Assembly: GCF_001418135.1 (NCBI RefSeq)
Contig: NZ_LIPQ01000233.1
Location: 1-40,433, forward strand
Direction: 5' to 3'
DNA: 40,433 nucleotides
From: Streptomyces aureus
GTDB taxonomy: Bacteria > Actinomycetota > Actinomycetes > Streptomycetales > Streptomycetaceae
Positions 26,509 through 33,661 of the stretch are shown piece after piece. A model generated the notes under the pieces. That model ran no database searches and was not told the DNA's origin. It worked only from the letters and a program-made list of their open reading frames with translations. Every line of letters starts with the position of its first letter. The stretch's first letter is position 1. The translations under genes and the position numbers were made by a program.

Positions 26509-27114
26509 TCAGACCGTCCAGGCCGGCTCGAGCTGCACCACGTCCCCGGCCAACGCCGCCACATCGGCCGCCGTCCTGGCCCGGAGCCCGAGCCGCTCGA
26601 TCCGCTCCACCCGGTACTTCCCGTGCTCCGCGGCGGACTGCCACATCGACAGCACCAGGAACTCGCTGCCCGGCGCCTCGCCGAACAGGCCCCGCAGCAT
26701 GCCGGGGGACCCGGCCATCGCCGGGTTCCACACCTTCTCCTGCATCAGCGCGAAGTGCTCGGCACGGTCCTCGTGGACACGGCAGTGCGCCACCCTCGCC
26801 ACGTCGGCGTCGGAGAACTTCGGCTCGAACCCGGTCTTCACGTCGAAGCGGTGGTCGAACAGCTTGACCTGGACGTCTTTGTAGGTGCCCATCTGCGCGG
26901 CCGCCAGACGATCATGCGAACGCGCCATGAACGAGTCGTAGAAGGCGCGGCTCTCCCAGAACCCGAAGACATGGGCGACGTCCGGCCGAGCCCGGCTCCA
27001 CCCGCCGCCCTGTCCCCGGAATCCCGGCTCACCGAGCAGCCCCGCCCATTTCCGCTGTCCCCGCTCGAACCCTCGACGGTCCATCACGGTGCAGCGAATC
27101 CACTTGACCAGCAC
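26509..27114 (-). CDS. YdbC-like DUF4937 protein
   Basis: A 201-residue protein made of two related alpha/beta halves like the antibiotic-biosynthesis-monooxygenase fold. The N-terminal half begins LVKWIRCTV and contains a Gly/Trp-rich segment (GFRGQGGGWSR) and HVFGFWESRAFYDSFM. The C-terminal half (about 105-200) holds VHEDRAEHFALMQEKVWNPAMAGSPGM and EFLVLSMWQSAAEHGKYR. This fold often binds haem or acts as a dimeric lyase or monooxygenase, but no function is assigned for DUF4937. The start is GTG 27114; the family usually starts M-x-KWIRC, which supports it even though the ribosome site is weak. Its last codons resemble one unit of the adjacent tandem repeat. Confidence 0.82.
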   Translation of the reverse strand: MLVKWIRCTVMDRRGFERGQRKWAGLLGEPGFRGQGGGWSRARPDVAHVFGFWESRAFYDSFMARSHDRLAAAQMGTYKDVQVKLFDHRFDVKTGFEPKFSDADVARVAHCRVHEDRAEHFALMQEKVWNPAMAGSPGMLRGLFGEAPGSEFLVLSMWQSAAEHGKYRVERIERLGLRARTAADVAALAGDVVQLEPAWTV

Positions 27115-27156
27115 CGCGCCATCGTACGGGCCCGGAGACCGCCCCGGCAGACCCCG

Positions 27157-27987
27157 TCAGTGTCCCGCCGGATGCATGCGCTCGAGCCCCGTGCGCTCCT
27201 CGTCGTCCAGTTCGATCCCGAACCGGCTCTCCAGCGTCGCGATCAACTCGTCCACAGGTACGGCACGTTCCTCCACGACACCATCCGTCCGTACCGTCGT
27301 CAGCGTGTCGCGCACCAGCGCCCTGCGCTCGTCCGCCCCCGGCCGCTGGGCCACGACCTGGCCGAGGAAGCGCGACTGCGGATGGCTGGAGCTGTAGTGG
27401 TTCATGACGGTGAAGTCACCCGGGTAAAGGGTCTGCGGGGAGAAGGCGTACAGGTCGGTCCACCCCTCCGGGCGCAGGGACCGCAGCACATGGATGCCCT
27501 CGTCCTCCACGACCGTCCCGAAGGTCCAGCCGCTCTGCTCGACGCGCGCCCCGTCGCCCAGGGGCACCGGCTCCAGCGGTCCCTGCCAGCCGAACCCCAC
27601 GTCGGCGAGCCACTGTTCGTGCTCGATCGTGACGACGAGGAGCGCGTGCGTGACGGGCGGCAGCGTCGCGCCTCGCGAACGGTTCCGAGCCCCGCGGGCG
27701 GCCACCGTGAAGCCGATCCGTTCGAGCACCGCGGCGAACAGGGAGTTCTGCTCGTAGCAGTAGCCCCCACGGCGTCGCTCGACGAGCTTGGCCTGAAGGC
27801 TCTTCAGATCCAGCGGAACAGGTCGCCCCAGGGCGACGTCGAGGTTCTCGAAGGGCACCGCTCGGACGTGCGCCCGGTGAAGGGCCGTCAATGTCCTGAG
27901 GTCAGGCGCGAGTTCCCCGTCCCGCTCAGCCTCGTATCCGATTCGAGCCAGATATGCGTCGAGATCCAGCTCCTCACCACTCCACAA
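27157..27987 (-). CDS. Arylamine N-acetyltransferase
   Basis: A 276-residue cytoplasmic enzyme that transfers acetyl from acetyl-CoA to arylamines or hydrazines. The catalytic triad is present: Cys77 in RRGGYCYEQN, His114 in PPVTHALLVV, and Asp129 in LADVGFGW. VPFENLDV near residue 45 is the family signature. The start is TTG 27987, with GGGGGAG six bases upstream and a start matching MWSGEELDLDAYL; the upstream GTG has no ribosome site. The length fits the family (about 280). It lies 42 bp upstream of the DUF4937-like gene on the same strand, so the two may be cotranscribed. The physiological substrate is unknown. Confidence 0.94.
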   Translation of the reverse strand: MWSGEELDLDAYLARIGYEAERDGELAPDLRTLTALHRAHVRAVPFENLDVALGRPVPLDLKSLQAKLVERRRGGYCYEQNSLFAAVLERIGFTVAARGARNRSRGATLPPVTHALLVVTIEHEQWLADVGFGWQGPLEPVPLGDGARVEQSGWTFGTVVEDEGIHVLRSLRPEGWTDLYAFSPQTLYPGDFTVMNHYSSSHPQSRFLGQVVAQRPGADERRALVRDTLTTVRTDGVVEERAVPVDELIATLESRFGIELDDEERTGLERMHPAGH

Positions 27988-28129
27988 ACCGTTCTCCCCC
28001 TCAACCCCCGGGTCCACTGTCGTAGCCCCATGACACCATGAGCAATCGGCCCACGACCAAGGGCTTTTGAGCGGGTGGACGGTTCGACGCGAGGCGTGCG
28101 CGGGGGCGCACGCGGAGAGGGGAAGCACC

Positions 28130-28660
28130 ATGAGCGGACTCAACAAAGGGGTGGGCCGGGTCGAGGTCACGCTCAAGTGGGACCCTGCCCCGACGGGCGC
28201 GCCGGCCCACGACCTCGACATCGTCGCCGGTGTCTTCGACGCGGACGACCCTCACGGAGCCCCGGTCCAGCTGGTGCACTTCGGCAGTCGGTCTCCCGAC
28301 GGCACGATCACGCTCCACCGGGACAGCCGCACGGGTCAGGGATTCGGCTACGACGAGGCCATGACCCTGGAGCTCGACCGCCTGGCACCGCGGTACGCGC
28401 GCGTGGTGGTGGGCGTCGCCATACAGCAGGGCGGCGGGCGGCGGTCCTTCGGCGACGTGGCGAACACGGGCGTACGGGTCCGCGAGGGCTACACGGACCT
28501 GCTGGTCCACGACTTCGCGGACGTGCCGGACGCCCTCGCGGCGACGGTCGTGGAGTTCACGCGGGACGGCGCCGACGGCTGGACGTACCGCCCGATCAGC
28601 CACGGCTTCGACGCCGACCCCCAGGTGTTCGGCACCGTGCTGGGTTCCATACGCGCCTGA
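28130..28660 (+). CDS. TerD family protein
   Basis: A 176-residue protein of the TerD/TerZ/CABP family, calcium-binding beta-sandwich proteins linked to tellurite and stress resistance. The start is ATG 28130 with GGAGAGGGGA upstream. Family blocks are LNKGVGRVEVTLKWDP, the Asp-rich DLDIVAGVFDADD and a second acidic loop. It differs from classic TerD proteins in the opening residues but keeps the core. No other ter genes are nearby, so it is a single-gene unit; Streptomyces encode many TerD copies. Role not known. Confidence 0.9.
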   Translation: MSGLNKGVGRVEVTLKWDPAPTGAPAHDLDIVAGVFDADDPHGAPVQLVHFGSRSPDGTITLHRDSRTGQGFGYDEAMTLELDRLAPRYARVVVGVAIQQGGGRRSFGDVANTGVRVREGYTDLLVHDFADVPDALAATVVEFTRDGADGWTYRPISHGFDADPQVFGTVLGSIRA

Positions 28661-28709
28661 AGCCCGGACGCACGCGCCCGGACAACAGCGCCCCCGCCCG
28701 GAGACGGCA

Positions 28710-28738
28710 AAGGGGACCGGCACAAGGCCGGTCCCCTT
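28710..28738. terminator. Terminator between terD and nrdJ
   Basis: A perfect 12-bp stem (28710-28721 with 28727-28738, AAGGGGACCGGC) with a 5-nt loop lies in the gap between convergent terD and nrdJ; it should serve both. Confidence 0.88.
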
Positions 28739-28758
28739 CATGAAGCGCCTACTCGATG

Positions 28759-31653
28759 TCAGCTGCAGCCGCTGGTCGAGCCGCAGCCCTCGCAGATGTA
28801 GCAGGAACCGGCGCGCTGCATCTTCGTCCCGCAGGAGAAGCAGAGCGGGGCGTCGGCGCTGATGCCGAGCTGCATCTCGACGAGCTCCGCCGAGGTGTGC
28901 GCCTGCTTCGGGGCCGGGACCTCGGTCCTCGGGGCCGGGGCCGCGACGGCCTTCAGCTCCTGGGCGCGGGGAGCGGACTGGGCCAGCGCCTCGACGTCGA
29001 CCTCGTCCTCGTCGGACTGCTCGTACGAGCCGGTGTCCAGGTGGCGCTGACGCTCCTCGGCCGAGTGGATGCCGAGCGCGGAGCGGGTCTCGAAGGGCAG
29101 GAAGTCCAGCGCCAGGCGGCGGAAGATGTAGTCGACGATCGACTGCGCCATCCGCACGTCCGGGTCGTCCGTCATGCCGGCCGGCTCGAAGCGCATGTTG
29201 GTGAACTTCGAGACGTACGTCTCGAGCGGGACGCCGTACTGCAGGCCGACGGAGACGGCGATGGAGAAGGCGTCCATCATGCCGGCGAGCGTCGAACCCT
29301 GCTTGGACATCTTGAGGAAGACCTCGCCGAGACCGTCGTCCGGGTAGGAGTTGGCGGTCATGTAACCCTCGGCGCCGCCGACGGTGAAGGAGGTGGTGAT
29401 CCCCGGACGGCCCTTGGGCAGACGCTTGCGGACCGGGCGGTACTCGACGACCTTCTCGACGGCCTCGCGGATCGTCGCCTCGGTCTTCGCGGTGACCTCG
29501 ACCTTCTCCTCCTCCTTCTTCTTGGCGGAGAGGGGCTGGCCGACCTTGCAGTTGTCGCGGTAGATCGCGAGCGCCTTGACGCCCATCTTCCAGGCCTCGA
29601 AGTAGACCTCTTCGACGTCCTCGACCGTGGCCGTCTCCGGCAGGTTCACGGTCTTGGAGAGGGCGCCCGAGATCCACGGCTGGATGGCTGCCATCATGCG
29701 GACGTGGCCCATCGCGGAGATGGAGCGCTCGCCCATGGCGCAGTCGAAGACCTCGTAGTGCTCGGTCTTCAGGCCGGGGGCATCGATCACATTGCCGTGC
29801 TCGGCGATGTGGGCGACGATCGCCTCGATCTGCTCCTCCTGGTAGCCCAGGCGGCGCAGGGCCTGCGGGACGGTGCCGTTGACGATCTGCATCGACCCGC
29901 CGCCGACGAGCTTCTTGAACTTGACCAGGGCGAGGTCGGGCTCGAGGCCGGTGGTGTCGCAGGACATCGCGAGACCGATGGTGCCGGTCGGGGCGATGAC
30001 CGAGGCCTGGGCGTTGCGGAAGCCGTTCTTGGCGCCGAGGCGGATCACGTCCTGCCAGGCCTCCGTGGCGGCGGCCCAGATCGGCGAGTCCAGGTCGTCC
30101 ATGCGGACGGCCTTGGTGTTCTCGTCGGCGTGCTGCTGCATGACGCGCTGGTGCGGCTCGGCGTTGCGGGCGTAACCGTCGTACGCGCCGACGACCGCGG
30201 CGAGCTCGGCGGAGCGCTTGTACGAGGTGCCGGTCATCAGGGAGGTGATGGCACCGGCGAGGGCGCGGCCGCCGTCGGAGTCGTACGCGTGGCCGGTCGC
30301 CATCAGCAGGGCGCCGAGGTTGGCGTAGCCGATGCCGAGCTGGCGGTAGGCGCGGGTGTTCTCGCCGATCTTCTCGGTGGGGAAGTCGGCGAAGCAGATG
30401 GAGATGTCCATCGCGGTGATGACGAGCTCGACGACCTTGGCGAAGCGCTCGACCTCGAAGGACTGGTTGCCCTTGCCGTCGTCCTTGAGGAACTTCATCA
30501 GGTTCAGCGAGGCGAGGTTGCAGGACGTGTTGTCCAGGTGCATGTACTCGCTGCACGGGTTCGAGCCGTTGATACGGCCGGACTCGGGGCAGGTGTGCCA
30601 GTGGTTGATCGTGTCGTCGTACTGGATGCCCGGGTCGGCACAGGCCCACGCGGCCTCGGCCATCTTGCGGAAGAGCGACTTGGCGTCGACCTCCTCGATG
30701 ACCTCGCCGGTCATGCGGGAGGTGAGACCGAACTTCCCGCCGGACTCGACGGCCTTCATGAACGTGTCGTTCACGCGGACGGAGTTGTTGGCGTTCTGGT
30801 ACTGGACGGACGTGATGTCGTCGCCGCCCAGGTCCATGTCGAAGCCCGCGTCACGGAGGGCGCGGATCTTCTCCTCCTCCTTGACCTTGGTCTCGATGAA
30901 GTCCTCGATGTCGGGGTGGTCGACGTCGAGGATGACCATCTTGGCCGCGCGGCGGGTCGCGCCGCCCGACTTGATCGTTCCGGCGGACGCGTCGGCGCCG
31001 CGCATGAACGAGACCGGGCCGGAGGCGTTGCCGCCGGAGGAGAGCAGCTCCTTGGAGGAGCGGATGCGGGAGAGGTTCAGGCCGGCGCCGGAGCCGCCCT
31101 TGAAGATCATGCCCTCTTCCTTGTACCAGTCGAGGATGGACTCCATGGAGTCGTCGACGGCCAGGATGAAGCAGGCGGAGACCTGCTGGGGCTGAGGCGT
31201 GCCGACGTTGAACCAGACCGGCGAGTTGAAGCTGAAGATCTGGTGCAGGAGGGCGTAGGCCAGCTCGTGCTCGAAGATCTCGGCGTCGGCGGGCGAGGCG
31301 AAGTAGCCGTACTCCTCGCCGGCCTTCGTGTACGTCTTCACGATCCGGTCGATGAGCTGCTTGAGACCGGTCTCGCGCTGCGGGGTGCCGACGGCCCCGC
31401 GGAAGTACTTGCTGGTGACGATGTTGACCGCGTTCACCGACCAGAAGTCGGGGAACTCGACGCCACGCTGCTCGAAGTTGATCGAGCCGTCGCGCCAGTT
31501 GGTCATGACGACGTCACGGCGCTCCCACGCCACCTCGTCGTACGGATGCACGCCGGGGGTGGTGTGGATGCGCTCGATACGCAGGCCCTTGCTCGTAGTC
31601 TTGGCTCCCTTGGAACGAGAACCACGTGCCGGACCGCTCGCCGTCTCTGTCAT
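28759..31653 (-). CDS. nrdJ: Vitamin B12-dependent (class II) ribonucleotide reductase
   Basis: A 964-residue adenosylcobalamin-dependent reductase that makes deoxyribonucleotides. The thiyl-radical cysteine is Cys367 in NPCSE (365-369). The redox pair is Cys161 (VSACFILAVDD) and Cys378 (DNTSCNLASLN). A glycine-rich nucleotide-binding loop, FKGGSGAGLNLSRIRSSKE (184-202), precedes. The C-terminal tail has a zinc ribbon-like CFSCGTKMxxxxSCYICEGCGS and ends GCS. The start is ATG 31653 with GGGAGG upstream. It lies 169 bp downstream of nrdR, forming the nrdRJ unit described in S. coelicolor. Class II enzymes need no oxygen. No B12 riboswitch was seen here. Confidence 0.97.
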   Translation of the reverse strand: MTETASGPARGSRSKGAKTTSKGLRIERIHTTPGVHPYDEVAWERRDVVMTNWRDGSINFEQRGVEFPDFWSVNAVNIVTSKYFRGAVGTPQRETGLKQLIDRIVKTYTKAGEEYGYFASPADAEIFEHELAYALLHQIFSFNSPVWFNVGTPQPQQVSACFILAVDDSMESILDWYKEEGMIFKGGSGAGLNLSRIRSSKELLSSGGNASGPVSFMRGADASAGTIKSGGATRRAAKMVILDVDHPDIEDFIETKVKEEEKIRALRDAGFDMDLGGDDITSVQYQNANNSVRVNDTFMKAVESGGKFGLTSRMTGEVIEEVDAKSLFRKMAEAAWACADPGIQYDDTINHWHTCPESGRINGSNPCSEYMHLDNTSCNLASLNLMKFLKDDGKGNQSFEVERFAKVVELVITAMDISICFADFPTEKIGENTRAYRQLGIGYANLGALLMATGHAYDSDGGRALAGAITSLMTGTSYKRSAELAAVVGAYDGYARNAEPHQRVMQQHADENTKAVRMDDLDSPIWAAATEAWQDVIRLGAKNGFRNAQASVIAPTGTIGLAMSCDTTGLEPDLALVKFKKLVGGGSMQIVNGTVPQALRRLGYQEEQIEAIVAHIAEHGNVIDAPGLKTEHYEVFDCAMGERSISAMGHVRMMAAIQPWISGALSKTVNLPETATVEDVEEVYFEAWKMGVKALAIYRDNCKVGQPLSAKKKEEEKVEVTAKTEATIREAVEKVVEYRPVRKRLPKGRPGITTSFTVGGAEGYMTANSYPDDGLGEVFLKMSKQGSTLAGMMDAFSIAVSVGLQYGVPLETYVSKFTNMRFEPAGMTDDPDVRMAQSIVDYIFRRLALDFLPFETRSALGIHSAEERQRHLDTGSYEQSDEDEVDVEALAQSAPRAQELKAVAAPAPRTEVPAPKQAHTSAELVEMQLGISADAPLCFSCGTKMQRAGSCYICEGCGSTSGCS

Positions 31654-31822
31654 GCCGCCTCCCATATACGGGCAAAACACACTTTGGCACCCAGAAAGTC
31701 CCAGGGCACCGTCTTCTGTACGTCGTTCTGTACTGCTGCCACGAACGCCACGGGGGTCGCTCGGGGCACGTCTGCCAGGCCGCTCGGCGGCCGGCCGCCG
31801 GGCACGCGGCCCGGACCGCCGG

Positions 31823-32332
31823 TCAGTCGGCGGCGGTGGCGGGAACGGGGACCTCGGGGGTCGCACCGGTCCCGCGGTTCTCAGCGGGAGGCCGCACGCG
31901 GAGTTCCGCGATGGCGGCCTCGAAGTCTTCGAGGCTGTCGAACGCCTTGTAAACGGACGCGAAGCGCAGGTACGCGACGAGGTCGAGCTCCTGCAACGGG
32001 CCGAGGATGGCCAGACCCACGTCGTGGGTGGTCAGCTCGGCGCTGCCGGTGGCGCGCACCGCCTCCTCGACCCGCTGGCCGAGCTTGGCGAGGGCGTCCT
32101 CGGTGACCGGTCGCCCCTGGCACGCCTTGCGTACGCCGGAGATGACCTTGGTACGACTGAAGGGCTCGGTGACACCGGACCGCTTCACCACCATGAGCGA
32201 GCACGTCTCCACCGTCGTGAAACGACGGGAGCAGTCGGGGCACTGGCGACGGCGCCGGATCGACGTCCCGTCGTCGGTGGTGCGACTGTCTACGACGCGG
32301 CTGTCGGGGTGCCTGCAGAAGGGGCAGTGCAT
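31823..32332 (-). CDS. nrdR: Transcriptional repressor NrdR
   Basis: A 169-residue repressor of ribonucleotide reductase genes. An N-terminal zinc ribbon (Cys3, Cys6, Cys31, Cys34; CPFC...CPDC) is followed by an ATP-cone domain (about 46-136; [27 protein letters not shown], in pieces). The ATP-cone senses dATP/ATP in this family. The tail after 150 is short and Pro/Ala-rich. The start is ATG 32332. It is the first gene of the nrdRJ unit, and two putative NrdR boxes are found about 110-155 bp upstream, consistent with autoregulation. Confidence 0.96.
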   Translation of the reverse strand: MHCPFCRHPDSRVVDSRTTDDGTSIRRRRQCPDCSRRFTTVETCSLMVVKRSGVTEPFSRTKVISGVRKACQGRPVTEDALAKLGQRVEEAVRATGSAELTTHDVGLAILGPLQELDLVAYLRFASVYKAFDSLEDFEAAIAELRVRPPAENRGTGATPEVPVPATAAD

Positions 32333-32440
32333 TGGTTCCGACCCTCCCTCACGGCACGACTGGTGAACCTCGCCCGACCGTCAAGGCCCTGCGAAGCGAC
32401 CACCAGCATAGGCGATGCGGGCACCCCCGGCAGACCGGGG

Positions 32441-32488
32441 ACCACTACCCCTGGGTGGCCGGTGTCATCCAACCACTAGATCTTGGGT
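32441..32488 (-). promoter_or_regulatory. Pair of putative NrdR boxes upstream of nrdRJ
   Basis: Two sites start with ACCACTA, at 32441-32456 (ACCACTACCCCTGGGT) and 32472-32487 (ACCACTAGATCTTGGG). They are 31 bp apart, three helical turns, the spacing known for paired NrdR boxes. The right-hand site is the better match to the AT-rich palindromic consensus (established for NrdR); the left one is degenerate. Confidence 0.6.
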
Positions 32489-32685
32489 TGGCGGCGATTC
32501 CGGGCGTTCCGCGTGTCGCGACGCGTCCGCTCCCGGGATTCAGCCTCTCCGGGTGCGACACTGGGAGGGTGCACCGCGCGCGACCCAGCGGCGAAGGCTA
32601 CCGTAACGACTGAATTGGGACGGCGGCGCGAGAGTGCTCATACACCCGCATGCGTACACGCGTAAGGCAATCTGCGAATTTTCAC

Positions 32686-32701
32686 TCGAACGTGTGTTTG
32701 G
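32686..32701 (+). promoter_or_regulatory. LexA-binding SOS box upstream of lexA
   Basis: TCGAACGTGTGTTTGG matches the actinobacterial SOS box TCGAAC-N4-GTTCGA in 14 of 16 positions (counting the N4), 66-81 bp upstream of the lexA GTG. It fits negative autoregulation of lexA. Confidence 0.7.
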
Positions 32702-32766
32702 CGCAACCTTTCGAAAGCCACTACCGTTGTGCCAGCCAGGGAGACCATTCGAGAGGGGCCGACGAC

Positions 32767-33555
32767 GTGACCACCACCGCAGACAGTGCCACCATCACCG
32801 CCCAGGACCGCTCCCAGGGCCGACTCGAGCCGGTGCACGCCATGAACGACACAAGCATGAACGGTGAGGACCCCGGGCGACCCGCCCGCGCCCTCCCCGG
32901 GCGACCTCCAGGCATCCGAGCCGACAGCTCCGGTCTCACCGACCGGCAGCGCAGGGTCATCGAAGTCATCCGCGACTCGGTCCAGCGGCGCGGCTACCCG
33001 CCGTCGATGCGCGAGATCGGGCAGGCCGTCGGCCTGTCCAGCACGTCCTCGGTGGCGCACCAGCTCATGGCGCTGGAGCGCAAGGGCTTCCTCCGCCGAG
33101 ACCCGCACCGGCCCCGGGCGTACGAGGTGCGCGGCTCCGACCAGCCGAGCACCCAGCCGACGGACACCACGGGCAAGCCCGCAGCCTCGTACGTGCCCCT
33201 CGTCGGCCGGATCGCGGCCGGTGGCCCGATCCTCGCCGAGGAGTCCGTCGAGGACGTCTTCCCTCTCCCCCGGCAGCTTGTCGGTGACGGCGAGCTGTTC
33301 GTCCTCAAGGTCGTCGGCGACTCGATGATCGAGGCCGCCATCTGTGACGGCGACTGGGTCACCGTCCGCCGTCAGCCCGTCGCGGAGAACGGCGACATCG
33401 TCGCGGCCATGCTGGACGGCGAGGCCACGGTCAAGCGCTTCAAGCGCGAGGACGGTCACGTCTGGCTGCTCCCGCACAACGCGGCGTACCAGCCCATCCC
33501 CGGCGACGAGGCGACCATCCTCGGGAAGGTCGTGGCGGTACTGCGGCGGGTCTGA
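32767..33555 (+). CDS. lexA: SOS-response repressor LexA
   Basis: A 262-residue repressor of DNA-damage genes, self-cleaving when activated by RecA. The N-terminal arm (1-55) is longer than in E. coli. The helix-turn-helix domain is at about 57-120 ([37 protein letters not shown] in pieces). The Ala151-Gly152 cleavage site is in [10 protein letters not shown]. The catalytic dyad is Ser186 (VVGDSMIEA) and Lys223 (EATVKRF); the Ser-Lys spacing of 37 and the 35 residues from the cleavage site to Ser equal those in E. coli LexA. GTG 32767 has GAGAGGGG eight bases upstream; a downstream ATG (MNDTSM, residue 26) is possible but less likely. It is convergent with the dinG-type gene. Confidence 0.97.
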   Translation: MTTTADSATITAQDRSQGRLEPVHAMNDTSMNGEDPGRPARALPGRPPGIRADSSGLTDRQRRVIEVIRDSVQRRGYPPSMREIGQAVGLSSTSSVAHQLMALERKGFLRRDPHRPRAYEVRGSDQPSTQPTDTTGKPAASYVPLVGRIAAGGPILAEESVEDVFPLPRQLVGDGELFVLKVVGDSMIEAAICDGDWVTVRRQPVAENGDIVAAMLDGEATVKRFKREDGHVWLLPHNAAYQPIPGDEATILGKVVAVLRRV

Positions 33556-33576
33556 CTCACCTCGCCGGCTCTGACC

Positions 33577-33611
33577 GGGCCCCGGGACCCACTGCGCCGG
33601 TTCCGGGGCCC
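33577..33611. terminator. Terminator 1 between lexA and dinG
   Basis: A 9-bp perfect stem GGGCCCCGG/CCGGGGCCC (33577-33585 with 33603-33611) with a 17-nt loop lies 22 bp past the lexA stop. Confidence 0.65.
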
Positions 33612-33619
33612 TGCCGTGT

Positions 33620-33654
33620 CCCTGTCGAGCCAGGGTACACCGGGCTCGACAGGG
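33620..33654. terminator. Terminator 2 between lexA and dinG
   Basis: A 12-bp perfect stem CCCTGTCGAGCC/GGCTCGACAGGG (33620-33631 with 33643-33654) with an 11-nt loop lies next to the dinG stop codon. With terminator 1 it separates the two convergent genes. Confidence 0.75.
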
Positions 33655-33661
33655 TGACGCC

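Noticed and set aside
26311-28041. Plus-strand frame that translates the 27-bp repeat into RSDRTAGPG units
   Set aside because: It runs antisense through the DUF4937 and acetyltransferase genes and has no ribosome site; the repeat is better explained as non-coding.
31654-31822. B12 riboswitch before nrdJ
   Set aside because: No B12-box sequence or extended fold was visible in this spacer or upstream of nrdR. In S. coelicolor the B12 switch belongs to the other reductase operon.
28756-32106. 1116-residue open frame antisense to nrdJ and nrdR
   Set aside because: It is the shadow of nrdJ/nrdR, rich in Asp/Leu/Val from complementary codons, with no domain.
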